This document shows, in pieces, positions 1 to 8,228 of a stretch of DNA of 64,000 bases. The stretch spans positions 992,001-1,056,000 of the forward strand of contig CAVQUX010000010.1 of NCBI GenBank assembly GCA_963716925.1, in the 5' to 3' direction. The translations under genes were made by a program, and so were the position numbers. Numbering within the stretch: position 1 is the first letter of the stretch; each line of letters opens with the position of its first letter. The notes under the pieces were generated by a model. That model saw nothing but the letters and a program-made list of their open reading frames with translations. It made no database searches and was not told the origin of the DNA. The DNA comes from DAISKN01 sp963716925 (GTDB lineage: Bacteria > Acidobacteriota > Vicinamibacteria > Marinacidobacterales > SMYC01).

Positions 1-518
1 AGCTCGGGAAACTCGCTCCAACCCCGGGCCGTGGTACGCGCCCAGAGGTCTCCCTCGTGCTTCTCGATGGCGCGCACCCGAACTCGTTCGTTCCCGCGAG
101 CCCCGGAGTCTTCGCCGACGACGATCGGACGGTACATCATGCTCGTCAGCTCCACCGGCCGGTAGCCGCGCGCGTTCAGCATCGCGACCACACCGAGGCC
201 CGCGAGCGGACTCACTTCGTGGAAGACCGGGGCGCCGCGGAGGAGGAAGAACCGTTCGATCTCCTCGAACGCCTCCGGGGTCGGCGTCTCGAAGAGACCG
301 AGACCGAACGTCTGGGTCACGGGCGAGCTGACGCCGTCGAACATCGCATAAGTACCCGCGACTTCGATCCAGCAGGCGCCGCTCAGCGGGGAGGTCCGGG
401 CGCGAGCCTCCACGAACATGGCGTTCGCGTGCGCCTCGGCCTTCTCGAGTCGCCGCGAGAGATCGAGGTCGGAGAAATAGCGCCTCGCTTCGCCGCTGGT
501 GGACATGGGCGCGGGCAT
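1..518 (-). CDS. GNAT-like acetyltransferase (partial, C-terminus outside window)
   Basis: The minus strand is open from an ATG at 518 to the window edge, about 172 codons. The protein begins MPAPMSTSGEARRYF and contains the block SGACWIEVAGTYAMFDGV, followed by GLGLFETPTPEAFEEIERFF and a stretch on maximum reach (LAGLGVVAMLNARGY). That pattern resembles an uncharacterised GNAT-type N-acetyltransferase family with an N-terminal half that lacks the acetyl-CoA loop. The acceptor substrate cannot be told. A second ATG at 506 is an alternative start. The gene is divergent from the membrane protein at 580. Family call is from remembered pattern, hence moderate confidence; the coding call is firmer because third positions are almost all G or C. 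Confidence 0.6.
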   Translation of the reverse strand, partial: MPAPMSTSGEARRYFSDLDLSRRLEKAEAHANAMFVEARARTSPLSGACWIEVAGTYAMFDGVSSPVTQTFGLGLFETPTPEAFEEIERFFLLRGAPVFHEVSPLAGLGVVAMLNARGYRPVELTSMMYRPIVVGEDSGARGNERVRVRAIEKHEGDLWARTTARGWSEFPE

Positions 519-550
519 TTTACCCTCAACCACCGGCGTCCGCTTCATCG

Positions 551-582
551 TAGAATGACCTCCTTTTCGAGGAGGGAACATG
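551..582 (+). promoter_or_regulatory. -10-like hexamer and hairpin that masks the ribosome binding site
   Basis: TAGAAT (551-556) is a good -10 hexamer. Directly after it CCTCCT (559-564) can pair with AGGAGG (570-575) over a five-base loop, and AGGAGG is the Shine-Dalgarno sequence for the ATG at 580. A transcript starting just after the -10 would therefore carry a hairpin that hides its own ribosome site. Seen: hexamer and inverted repeat. Inferred: translational control. Confidence 0.4.
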
Positions 583-1236
583 TCCACGTTTCGCCTGGTC
601 CTCGTGCCCGGAATCATTACCGCCGCCGTGACGCTGCTCCGGCTCGTAGGTGAGCTCAACCACTGGTCGCGGGCGCTCTTCAATCCCGACGCCGGGGGCG
701 GCCTGGCTCTCGTCGGCATCGCCTGGCTCGTCCCGATCTTCGGCATTTACTTCGCGATGAAGCTCCAGGGGTCGGGTGAGACCCGAGGCGGTTGGCGCAC
801 CGCCGGCTTCGCGGTCCTCGCCGTCGTCGCTTTTGTCGCTGTCTTCTTCGCGCTCGCGACGCTCCTGGGTATCGACCCGAATCAACCGACGCTCGTGGCG
901 CTCGGAGCGAACGCCGTGGCCTCGCTCGTCGCCCTGGGCGTCGCCTACTACGGCTCGGGCGCCCTCGGCCGCGTGCTCCTGGCCTACGGTCTCGTCGCCC
1001 GCATCCCCGTCATTCTCGTCATGCTCCTCGCCATCCTGGGAAACTGGGGAACGCACTACGATGTCCTGCCTCCGGGAGTCGTTCTCGAGATCGACCCATG
1101 GGCCAAGTGGTTGTTCATCGGCGTCGTGCCCCAGCTCACCCTGTGGATGGCGTTCACCGTCGCCGTGGGCGCGCTCTTTGGAGGTCTCGCCCTCGTGGTC
1201 GCGGAGCGGCGCCAGACGGCGGTTCGACCGGCGTAG
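580..1236 (+). CDS. Uncharacterised multi-pass membrane protein
   Basis: 218 residues with about six hydrophobic segments (roughly residues 5-22, 45-62, 78-98, 108-126, 132-152, 178-205), separated by short loops; it ends in a positively charged tail (AERRQTAVRPA). A strong Shine-Dalgarno GAGGAGGG lies 5 bases before the ATG. No enzyme motif is visible. The bacterial homologues I can recall carry only hypothetical-protein names, so function is unknown. It converges with the amidohydrolase gene downstream. Confidence 0.75.
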   Translation: MSTFRLVLVPGIITAAVTLLRLVGELNHWSRALFNPDAGGGLALVGIAWLVPIFGIYFAMKLQGSGETRGGWRTAGFAVLAVVAFVAVFFALATLLGIDPNQPTLVALGANAVASLVALGVAYYGSGALGRVLLAYGLVARIPVILVMLLAILGNWGTHYDVLPPGVVLEIDPWAKWLFIGVVPQLTLWMAFTVAVGALFGGLALVVAERRQTAVRPA

Positions 1237-1248
1237 TGGGTGGCTCGG

Positions 1249-1262
1249 CGGGCTTTCGCCCG
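1249..1262. terminator. Short GC hairpin between convergent genes
   Basis: CGGGC (1249-1253), loop TTTC, GCCCG (1258-1262) forms a five-pair hairpin between the stop of the membrane protein and the expected end of the amidohydrolase. There is no T-run, so intrinsic termination is only suggested by position. Confidence 0.3.
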
Positions 1263-1273
1263 GTGGACGCGCG

Positions 1274-2478
1274 TTATAGGGTTGTTCCCGAGGGGAGCTC
1301 GGAACCTCCAGGCCCGGCTCCGCGAGGGAGGAGGCCCGCACCCGGCGCGCGAGCCTGCGGTCGAGAATACGCTCCTGTCCGTCGAGCTTCGCTTCCGCCG
1401 TCGCCACCCTTCGGGCCGCGAATACCGGGGAGAGCTCGGGCGCTCCCACCAGCGGCCGTCCTCCCACGACGACGAGCCGAATCCGACTTCGGTCGAGGGC
1501 GAGAAGAGCGTGAGCCGGATCCTCCGCGAGAGGCGGAATGACCACGAGGTCCGCGGGCAGGCCGGGCGAAAGCCGTCCGGCCTCCGGGACCCTCAGCAGC
1601 CGGGCGGCGTTCACCGTCACCATGCGCAGCAGGACCTCGGGGTCGACGCTCGCCGCCGTCCTCGCCTGTCGGAGCTCCTCGAGAAGATCGCGGGTGCCGC
1701 TGAGGCGCGAGTCGGTGCCGAGGGCGATGCCGGACGGATCCGAGGCGAGCAAACGAGCGAGGGGCACGGTTCTTCCGAGGAGGAACAGGTTCGACGAGGG
1801 ACAGCACACCAGGCCGGCGCGCGCTCGACCGACCGAGCACCAATCATCGGGAGAAAGCCCGACGCCGTGGACGAGGACGGTGTTCTCGCGGAGGCAGCCG
1901 AGCTCGCGAAGGCGCGAGAGCTCTCCTCGTGCCTTCGGGTCGAAGCCCTCCGCGAGATGGATGAGAAACGGCGCGCCGGGCGGCGTCTTCCGGTACGCCC
2001 GCTCGACGTCGGCTTCCCGCTCGAGGAAGAACGAGTGGGCCCAGCCGTAGCGCCTCACGACGCGCACCGGGAATCCCTGGCCGAGCTCGCGGTAGAGCGG
2101 GTTGTGGTGCGAAACGGTCGTGACTCCCGAGAGGAGGTTCTTCAGCCCGCCGACGAGCAGGCGATCGCGAAGAGGGTGGGACCGGCCTTCGCGAATGGCT
2201 GGATCTTCATCGAGCTTCGGGCGCATGTCGTCGATCCAGGCGGCGGCGTTGTCGTACGAGTCGCGGAACTTCACGCGGCCGAAGTGGTTCAGCTCGAGAT
2301 GGTCGTGAGCGTTCAGAAGCCCCGGGAGAACGAAAGAGCCTTCGACGTCGACCACGATGTCCGAGCGCTCGGGGGGCCGGTCGATTCCGAGAACCCGGGT
2401 GGAAAACCGGATGGACGAACCGACTCGCCCTTCGGCGACGACTCGGGCGTTGACCAGCGCTACCGCGCGCTGCCACAC
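1274..2478 (-). CDS. Amidohydrolase family protein (end disturbed)
   Basis: Metal-dependent hydrolase of the amidohydrolase superfamily. Near residue 55 it has the HxH motif (NAHDHLE), further on SHHNP, HLAEG, VHGVGL, and near residue 300 the catalytic Asp in GTDSRLSG; it ends with the usual LVVVGGRPL beta-sandwich strand. The GTG start at 2478 follows AGAGGTGA, 8 bases after the methyltransferase stop. The substrate is unknown (deaminase or amidase type). The reading frame has no stop where the domain ends and would run antisense through the neighbouring gene to 526. A TAA in another frame at 1274 gives 401 residues if one base is missing, so the last ~25 residues are uncertain. Confidence 0.75.
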
Positions 2479-2485
2479 GAAAGCT

Positions 2486-3106
2486 TCACCTCTTGACGGC
2501 TCTGAGAATGACGAGGACTCGATGGCCGTCGAGGAGCGGTTCCTCGAGGGCGGCGGTCTCGAGTGCCGCTCGGGCGATGGCATTTCGGTGGTCGTCGAGC
2601 GAATGAGGATGGTACGGAAGCCGCCAGCTCCTCCCATCGCGGGATTCGAAAGTCCGCTCCCAGCTCCGCTCGGCCCATGACGGATGGAAGTCCGAGTACA
2701 CGAAAGATCCTCCCCTCCGTAGAACCCGGGACGCCTCCCCGGTGAGACCATCGAGGTCACGGACGTCACCCGCCATGAGCGAAGCGAGGACGAGATCGAA
2801 AGCACCCTCGACGAAAGGCAGGGCCGTTGCGTCGCCGCAGATCCTTCGCGGGCCAGCCGGGTCCGCGCGCTTCAGCATGGCGAGGGAGCGATCGATGCCG
2901 ACGCGCGTCCTCACTCCCTGGTCCGCCAGCAGAACGAGGTTCCTGCCGGTCCCGGTGCCCAGATCGAGCGCTCTTTCCACCGGAAGCTCCTGCCACAGGA
3001 GCCTCATCGCCGACTGCTCCACCCGCATGAGCTCGTTGTGGGGGCGGGGCGGGTAGGTCTCGGCCCAGAGAGCATAGCCCTGGTCCGGCTCCAGAAGGGG
3101 AACCAT
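2486..3106 (-). CDS. Class I SAM-dependent methyltransferase
   Basis: 206 residues. Motif I ALDLGTGTGRNL near residue 42, the acidic residue after beta-2 (VGIDRSLAML), GDATALPF and RVLRRGGSFVYSDFHPS (motif for the post-beta-5 region) mark a Rossmann methyltransferase of the Methyltransf_11/25 type. The ATG at 3106 overlaps the stop of the radical SAM gene by 4 bases (ATGA), so the two are translationally coupled. Short size and lack of a recognition domain suggest a small-molecule or lipid/sugar acceptor, unknown. Confidence 0.85.
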   Translation of the reverse strand: MVPLLEPDQGYALWAETYPPRPHNELMRVEQSAMRLLWQELPVERALDLGTGTGRNLVLLADQGVRTRVGIDRSLAMLKRADPAGPRRICGDATALPFVEGAFDLVLASLMAGDVRDLDGLTGEASRVLRRGGSFVYSDFHPSWAERSWERTFESRDGRSWRLPYHPHSLDDHRNAIARAALETAALEEPLLDGHRVLVILRAVKR

Positions 3107-4584
3107 CAGAACCCCGTGGTCTCCGGCCGCTGGTACTTCAGGAGCCGCTGGAGAACCCGCAGCTCGTACGAGCCCGTGTAGAGCTCCAGGAAGTATCGCC
3201 AGGAGCTGACGCTTTTGAGGAGCGCCCGCCGGAGCGGTGTCAGCTTTCGATCGGTCGTCGTGGGATAGAAGGCGTTGAGAACCCGCTCGAAGTCGCGGAC
3301 CCGCCGCCGGATCTTCGGCCGGATCCAGGGCAGGCGGTCTCCGCGGCGAAGCGAGAGCTGCCTCCAGTCTCCCGAGGCCCACTCCTCGAGCGTGTCGGGA
3401 AAAGCGAACCCGCTGTTGCGCGCTTCGTCGTAGAGAGTGCCGTCGAGCGCGACCGGAGTGTAGACGTAGAGGATAACCTCGGTCGCGGGGTTGACGCTCT
3501 TGACCCGGCGGATGAACTCGAACGTGCGCCGGGTGTCCTCCTCGGGATCCGGGGGAGAGCCGAGGACGAACGAGAACTCCGGCACGATCCCGTGCCGGCC
3601 CATGCGGCGCGCGAGCTCGAGCGCGAGCTCGGCGGAAGCGGTCCCGCCCTTGTTCATCCGCGCCAGGGTCTCGTCGGAGCCGGACTCCGCGCCCGAGAAC
3701 ACCATCTTCAGTCCCGAGCCGGTCATCTTCCGGAACGTTTCCTCGGAATAGCGCATCAGGGTATCGACGCGCCCGAGTCCCCACCAGCGGATCCCGAGAT
3801 CCGCGATCCGGTCCGAGAACTCGGCGGTGCGGGACTCGGAGACGAAGAAGTCCATGTCCGTCATCTGGACGGCGTCGACGCCATAGGTTCGAGAGAGATG
3901 TCTCACCACCCGCTCCATGCGCTCCGGCGCCTGGGCGAGCCAGTTCCGGTTCGACATCGCCACCACGGCGCAGAAGTTGCACGCGAAGGGACACCCGAAC
4001 GACGAGTTGTGGACGGCGGTACGCGAGCCCAGGTAGTCCGCGTGGATGTAGTCCTCCATGTCCACGCGGTGATAAGGCAGATCGGGAAGATCGTCGAGCG
4101 GCGCCGGCGGTCGGAGCGGATTCTCGTGGATGCCGCGATCGTCCTTCCAGGAGAGGTTCCCGACACTCGAGAACGAACCGCCCGATCGGAGGACTTCGAG
4201 GAGATCGAGAAGCGCCCTCTCTCCCTGGGAGCGGACCACGAAGTCGACGAAGTCGGACTTCAGAACCGTGCCGCCGTGCTGCGTCGGGAAATAACCGCCC
4301 CATACGATGGGAACTCCGGGGAGAGACTTTCGAACGCGCTTCGAGACCGAGACCGCCTGGGTGAGCTGGGGACCGGCCATCACCGTCGCGGCGAGAAGTC
4401 TCACTGCGTCTCCGCGGGTATCCCGCAGAATCTCGACGATCGCGGCCGCCGGATCCGGCTCCAGGTTTCCATCGACCAGGCGGAAGCTCTCGCGCCCTTC
4501 GAGAACTGCGGCGAGCGACATCAAGGACACAGGGAGCGGCTGCTTGCCTGGCGTCGTCGAGATCGGGTTGTAGAGGACGATCAC
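3106..4584 (-). CDS. B12-binding radical SAM enzyme
   Basis: 492 residues from a GTG at 4584 that overlaps the upstream stop (GTGA). Residues ~1-150 form a cobalamin-binding Rossmann fold (VIVLYNPISTTPGKQ, IVWGGYFPTQH), then the radical SAM cluster motif CPFACNFC near residue 205, AESGSDETLARM, and a C-terminal extension. This is the RSMT/BchE-like architecture seen in methylases and cyclases of secondary metabolism and lipid modification. It sits between two methyltransferase genes in a coupled run. The longer ATG start at 4620 would overlap the upstream gene by 40 bases, so GTG is preferred. Confidence 0.88.
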   Translation of the reverse strand: MIVLYNPISTTPGKQPLPVSLMSLAAVLEGRESFRLVDGNLEPDPAAAIVEILRDTRGDAVRLLAATVMAGPQLTQAVSVSKRVRKSLPGVPIVWGGYFPTQHGGTVLKSDFVDFVVRSQGERALLDLLEVLRSGGSFSSVGNLSWKDDRGIHENPLRPPAPLDDLPDLPYHRVDMEDYIHADYLGSRTAVHNSSFGCPFACNFCAVVAMSNRNWLAQAPERMERVVRHLSRTYGVDAVQMTDMDFFVSESRTAEFSDRIADLGIRWWGLGRVDTLMRYSEETFRKMTGSGLKMVFSGAESGSDETLARMNKGGTASAELALELARRMGRHGIVPEFSFVLGSPPDPEEDTRRTFEFIRRVKSVNPATEVILYVYTPVALDGTLYDEARNSGFAFPDTLEEWASGDWRQLSLRRGDRLPWIRPKIRRRVRDFERVLNAFYPTTTDRKLTPLRRALLKSVSSWRYFLELYTGSYELRVLQRLLKYQRPETTGF

Positions 4585-5396
4585 GGCTTTCTCATGACGA
4601 TGAGGAAGTGGTCGCCCCATTGCCGGAGGAGGGGTGCGGAGGCGATGCGGTCTTCGACCCTCTCGAGGAGGCGCAGGAATCCCGGGTGCCGCGCCACGAA
4701 GCCGTCGAGGTACGGCGGGGGGACGAGAAGTCCGAGGGAACGAAGCGCGACCCGCTCGAAGCCCGCCTCCGCGAACGACCGCTCGAACTCGGCCGGCCTG
4801 TAGTACCGCGTCCAGACGGTGCGACCGTAGAACGGCACCGGAACGAAGCCGCTCGCAAAGCGCACGCGCAGCCGCCTCCAGTCCCGCCGGAACCCGTAGA
4901 GAGCGATCTCCCAGGGGCAGATGCGGCCGATGATCGAGGCGACGAAGATTCCGCCCGGGCTCAAACGCTGCGCGATCCGGCGCGCGGCTTCGGCGAGATC
5001 GGGAACGCAGTTGAGAGGTCCGAGATCCGAGTAGGCGCCGTCGAACGTGCAGCCCTCGAGCCGATCGAGCTCGTGGATGCCGAGATTCCGCACCTCGACC
5101 CTTCGCTCGAGTCCCGAGGCGCGGATCCGCCGCGAAGCTTCCTCCGCCATCTCCGGCGACCAGTCGATCGCCAGCACCTCGTAGCCCAGCCGACCGAGGT
5201 GCTCGGCATCCGGCCCCGGACCGCAGCCGAGATCGAGGAGCCGGGAGCCCGGAGCGAGCCTGGAGGTGACGGCCTCGATCGTGCGGCGCCTCATTTCCCG
5301 GATTACCGGGTTGCGCAGGTTCTCGTCGTGATAGGTCCCGGCGACGGTGTCGAAGGCGCGCCGGGTCTCGATGAGTGCGTCGACGCCCGGAGTCAC
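4581..5396 (-). CDS. Class I SAM-dependent methyltransferase
   Basis: 271 residues from GTG 5396, which overlaps the stop of the SPASM protein (GTGA). Motif I LLDLGCGPGPDAEHL near residue 55, AIDWSPEMAEEA, and YSDLGPLNCVPDLAEA then RLSPGGIFVASI identify the methyltransferase fold. The C-terminal ~90 residues (YYRPAEFERSFAEAGFERV, then LVPPPYLDGF) match the pattern of methyltransferases found beside radical SAM genes in glycan or lipid clusters. Acceptor unknown. It is one of three methyltransferases in this operon. Confidence 0.85.
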   Translation of the reverse strand: MTPGVDALIETRRAFDTVAGTYHDENLRNPVIREMRRRTIEAVTSRLAPGSRLLDLGCGPGPDAEHLGRLGYEVLAIDWSPEMAEEASRRIRASGLERRVEVRNLGIHELDRLEGCTFDGAYSDLGPLNCVPDLAEAARRIAQRLSPGGIFVASIIGRICPWEIALYGFRRDWRRLRVRFASGFVPVPFYGRTVWTRYYRPAEFERSFAEAGFERVALRSLGLLVPPPYLDGFVARHPGFLRLLERVEDRIASAPLLRQWGDHFLIVMRKP

Positions 5397-6415
5397 GACG
5401 GACCTCCCCCGAAACGAATGGAACAGACGCACCGCTGGCAGAGAGGGTCGGCCGCGACGGAGAGCTTCCTCCTGAAGGGAGGGAGATCCTCGCGAAGGAT
5501 CCGATCGAGCGGCGATTCCCGCACGTTTCCTACCGGCGGGTGAAAGAAGCAGGGACGAACGGCGCCGTTGGCTTCGACTACGGCGCTGACCCAGGGCGCG
5601 TTGCAAGAGACCTTCGGGAACGGACCCTCGCCCCGCAACGCGGCGTAGTACGCGGGAATCCTCCGAAGCTTGTCCGGGCTTTCCAGGACGAAGCCCTCTC
5701 GGAAGGCCTCGCTCTCGTTCGCGATCGCGGCCTCGACGATCGAGCGAAACTCGACGATCTCCTCCCGGTCGAGGAGGAGGGCGGCGCCCGAAGGCGGATG
5801 ACTCCGGCCGAACGCCGTGGAGGAAACGTCGGCGGCGAGGAAGGAAATTCCAGAGAGGCCGAGCACGCGGGCCCTTCGAATCAGCCGGGGAAGCTCACGG
5901 AAGTTGGCCTTGTGGAGCGTCGCCCGCGCGAAGAGGGGAAGGGACGGGCCCGCTTCGCGGACTCGCGCGATACCGGATTCGACGGCGGCGAGGGCATCGA
6001 CGCCGCGAACCTTCTCATAGAGATCGCGCGTCGTCGCGTCGAGAGAGAGCGTCACACGGGCGAATCGCGAGGCGACCTCCCGCGCATGGCGAGCCAGGAG
6101 GAGACCGCTCGTGAGGAGCTCCAGCCGGAGCGATCGCTCGACGAACAGGTCCGCCGCGGCGAAGACGTCCGGCCGGAGGAGCGGCTCGCCCCCGGAGAAC
6201 GCGACCACCCGGGTGCCGAGACCTTCGAGCGAGCGGCAAACCTCCGAGATCTCCCCGAGAGTCAGGTCGTCCTCTCCCGTGCTCCGCCACCAGTCGCAGG
6301 AGACGCAACGGCTGTTGCATCGGCTCGTGGGGTAGAGGATGAGGAGGGGAAGGACGAACGTCCGATGGGTGAGCTCGGTGGCCCGTATAAGGAGACTCGT
6401 TCTCAGAGACGACAC
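5393..6415 (-). CDS. Radical SAM/SPASM domain protein
   Basis: About 340 residues. The cluster motif CNSRCVSC is at residues 33-40, followed by FSGGEPLLR (GGE motif), SLDATTRDLY and a C-terminal SPASM-type cysteine set (SCNAPW, VRPCFFHPP, CQRCVCS) that should bind auxiliary iron-sulfur clusters. SPASM enzymes modify peptides or sugars; there is no precursor peptide next to it, so a sugar or lipid intermediate is likelier. Start chosen: GTG 6415 with GAGGG five bases upstream; a GTG at 6460 in the same frame is an alternative. Confidence 0.85.
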   Translation of the reverse strand: MSSLRTSLLIRATELTHRTFVLPLLILYPTSRCNSRCVSCDWWRSTGEDDLTLGEISEVCRSLEGLGTRVVAFSGGEPLLRPDVFAAADLFVERSLRLELLTSGLLLARHAREVASRFARVTLSLDATTRDLYEKVRGVDALAAVESGIARVREAGPSLPLFARATLHKANFRELPRLIRRARVLGLSGISFLAADVSSTAFGRSHPPSGAALLLDREEIVEFRSIVEAAIANESEAFREGFVLESPDKLRRIPAYYAALRGEGPFPKVSCNAPWVSAVVEANGAVRPCFFHPPVGNVRESPLDRILREDLPPFRRKLSVAADPLCQRCVCSIRFGGGPS

Positions 6416-6463
6416 ATTACCCTCGAAGCGGGCCCGGGTCGTCGAAGAGGACCCTCTCACCTT

Positions 6464-7073
6464 TCACGGCTGGATGCTCAGCTTCTTCAGGCTCGAGAAC
6501 TCCGGCGAGGTCATGATGTCGCGGCCCACCGACTCGACCGTGAGCCCGCTCGCGAGCCAGTAGCCGTAGATGAACCGGCCCACGGGATCGGCGGGCCGGC
6601 CGAGGAGCAGGCGATAGACCGTGTCCACTTTCGCCATGCTCACCGAGTCCGAGAGCAGGTGCTCGACCTCGCCGATGTCGCAGACCCCGAAGCTCTCGGC
6701 CTGCTCGAGGAGCAGGCGGACCTCGCCCGGCTCCGCGGGGCGGGAGAGCTCGCGGGTGAGGAGCGCCTCGGCGTCGTCCTCGGGAAGCGGCGTCTTGCAC
6801 GCGCGCACCCGGCGCGTTCGCGTAGCCACCTCTTCGAGGTCGAGACGGTGCAGCTCCTCGAGCCCTTCGGTGACGAGAAGCTGGTACTCGGAGATCCGGC
6901 GGGAGGCGAGAATCCGAGAGCGCCCGGTACTGCCAGGTGAGGGACCAGGCGACGGCGGCCGCGAGAACGAACGAGACGACGTAGACCACGAGCATCTGGG
7001 TCTTCAGGCGAGAGAAGACTTTTTCCGAGATCGCGATCTCGAGAGCGCGGTGCCCCGGTTCTTCTGGAGTCAT
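6464..7073 (-). CDS. Membrane-anchored DUF4214 protein (frame broken by +1 at 6910-6914)
   Basis: MTPEEPGHRALEIAISEKVF leads into one membrane helix (LVVYVVSFVLAAAVAWSL, residues ~28-45) and then a coiled region. The frame breaks at GAATC 6910-6914; reading it as GATC joins the N-terminal part to LASRRISEYQLLVTE and the C-terminal domain. That domain holds VDTVYRLLLGRPADPVG and IMTSPEF, the DUF4214 signature found in S-layer, adhesin and glycosyltransferase-linked proteins. Corrected length 202 residues. It lies between a glycosyltransferase and the SPASM protein, so an envelope-assembly role is likely. Confidence 0.7.
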
Positions 7074-7089
7074 GAGAACCCCCTTCGAG

Positions 7090-8228
7090 TCATCCCCCAT
7101 GGGCCCCATGAGCCCCGTTTCTGGCATAGAGCGACGTGAGCGCCTTCAGCGTTCCGGAAAGAGAGTATCGCGCAACCACCTCGGAGCGCGCGAGCAGACC
7201 GCGCGCCCGGAGGCGCGTCCGGTCGGAGAGCGCGTCGAGGATCCCCGAGGCCAGTGCCTCGGGATTCCCGGGGGGGACGGCGATCGTCGCGGGAACGAGA
7301 ATCGGCGACCACCCCTACCCGCGTTCCCACGGTCGTACGGCCGCAGGCCGCGGCTTCCTGCGTCACCCACTCCTGGCCCTCGTGAAGCGAGCTCATGACC
7401 GCGAGCTCGGCGGAGCGGTAGTAAGCAGGGAGCTCGTGATGGGGGACGGCGCCGTGGAATACGACCCTTCCCTCGATCCCGAGCTCCCTCGAGAGGCTCC
7501 GGAGCTCGGCCGCAAGCGGACCGCTTCCCACGACGTTCAGCGCGGCATCGGGAAGGGCACGGCTCACCCCGGCGAAGGCCCGGAGGAGCGTACGCTGGTC
7601 CTTCACCGGAACCAGGGAGGCGACGTGGAGGAGGCGCGGCGTTCCCGCGAGAAGCGACGGCGAACCCTCTCCCGGGGAGAAACGAATCCAGGTCGACGCC
7701 GATCGGGAGAATCGACGGCTCGGCGCGGGGCCGCGCGAGAGAGGCGAGAGTGGTCGAGCCCGCCGTCACCCGGCTCGCGCCCGAAAGCGCCCTCGCCGCG
7801 AAAATGCGATTCAGCCGGCTTCGCCGGCCGCCGTATCCGATCTCGGGGAGCGAAACCAGCTCGCCTCCGAGGAGCGTGACGATGGACGCAACGCCGAGAG
7901 CACGGGCCGCCCGGACGGCGACGAAGCCCGGCTCGTCGGCCCAGAAGGCGTGGAGGACGTCGAACGACTCGCGGGCATGCTCGCGGCGAATCGCGGCGAT
8001 GGCCCTCATGAGGAGAGGCAACCGTGCGAGCCCGCGGGCGCCGGCACCCCCGAAAGCCTCGACGGTCGAGGAATAGATTGGATAACGAGCCCGTCGGTGC
8101 GGATAGCGGAGCGCGAAGACCCGGACGCGGTGGTCCTTCCCCAGATCCCGGACCAGGCTCAGCAGAGCGGGGATGCACCAGTCGCTCTCGCTGGCGCTGA
8201 ATCCCGGGACCACGATTCCGATCTTCAT
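7090..8228 (-). CDS. GT4 family glycosyltransferase (two +1 frame breaks)
   Basis: MKIGIVVPGFSASESDWCIP starts a GT-B glycosyltransferase; VTLLGGELVSLP and AGSTTLASLARP precede the hinge. Two frame breaks, at GAATC 7684-7688 and 7299-7303, are repaired by removing one base each. The first repair restores the family motif GVDLDRFSPG, the second VGVVADLVPATIAVPPGNPEAL. The corrected protein is 378 residues and has the nucleotide-binding tail SSLHEGQEWVTQEAAACG, whose E-x7-E-like region is typical. It should transfer a sugar from an activated donor to a lipid-linked glycan at the inner membrane face. The ATG at 8228 overlaps the flippase stop (ATGA). Confidence 0.82.

Noticed and set aside
1480..1490. 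GAATC in the amidohydrolase as a frame-breaking site
   Set aside because: The frame is continuous there (SRIRLVVVGG), so it is a normal sequence.
5375..6940. A 521-codon plus-strand open frame
   Set aside because: Arg/Glu-rich shadow of the SPASM and DUF4214 genes.
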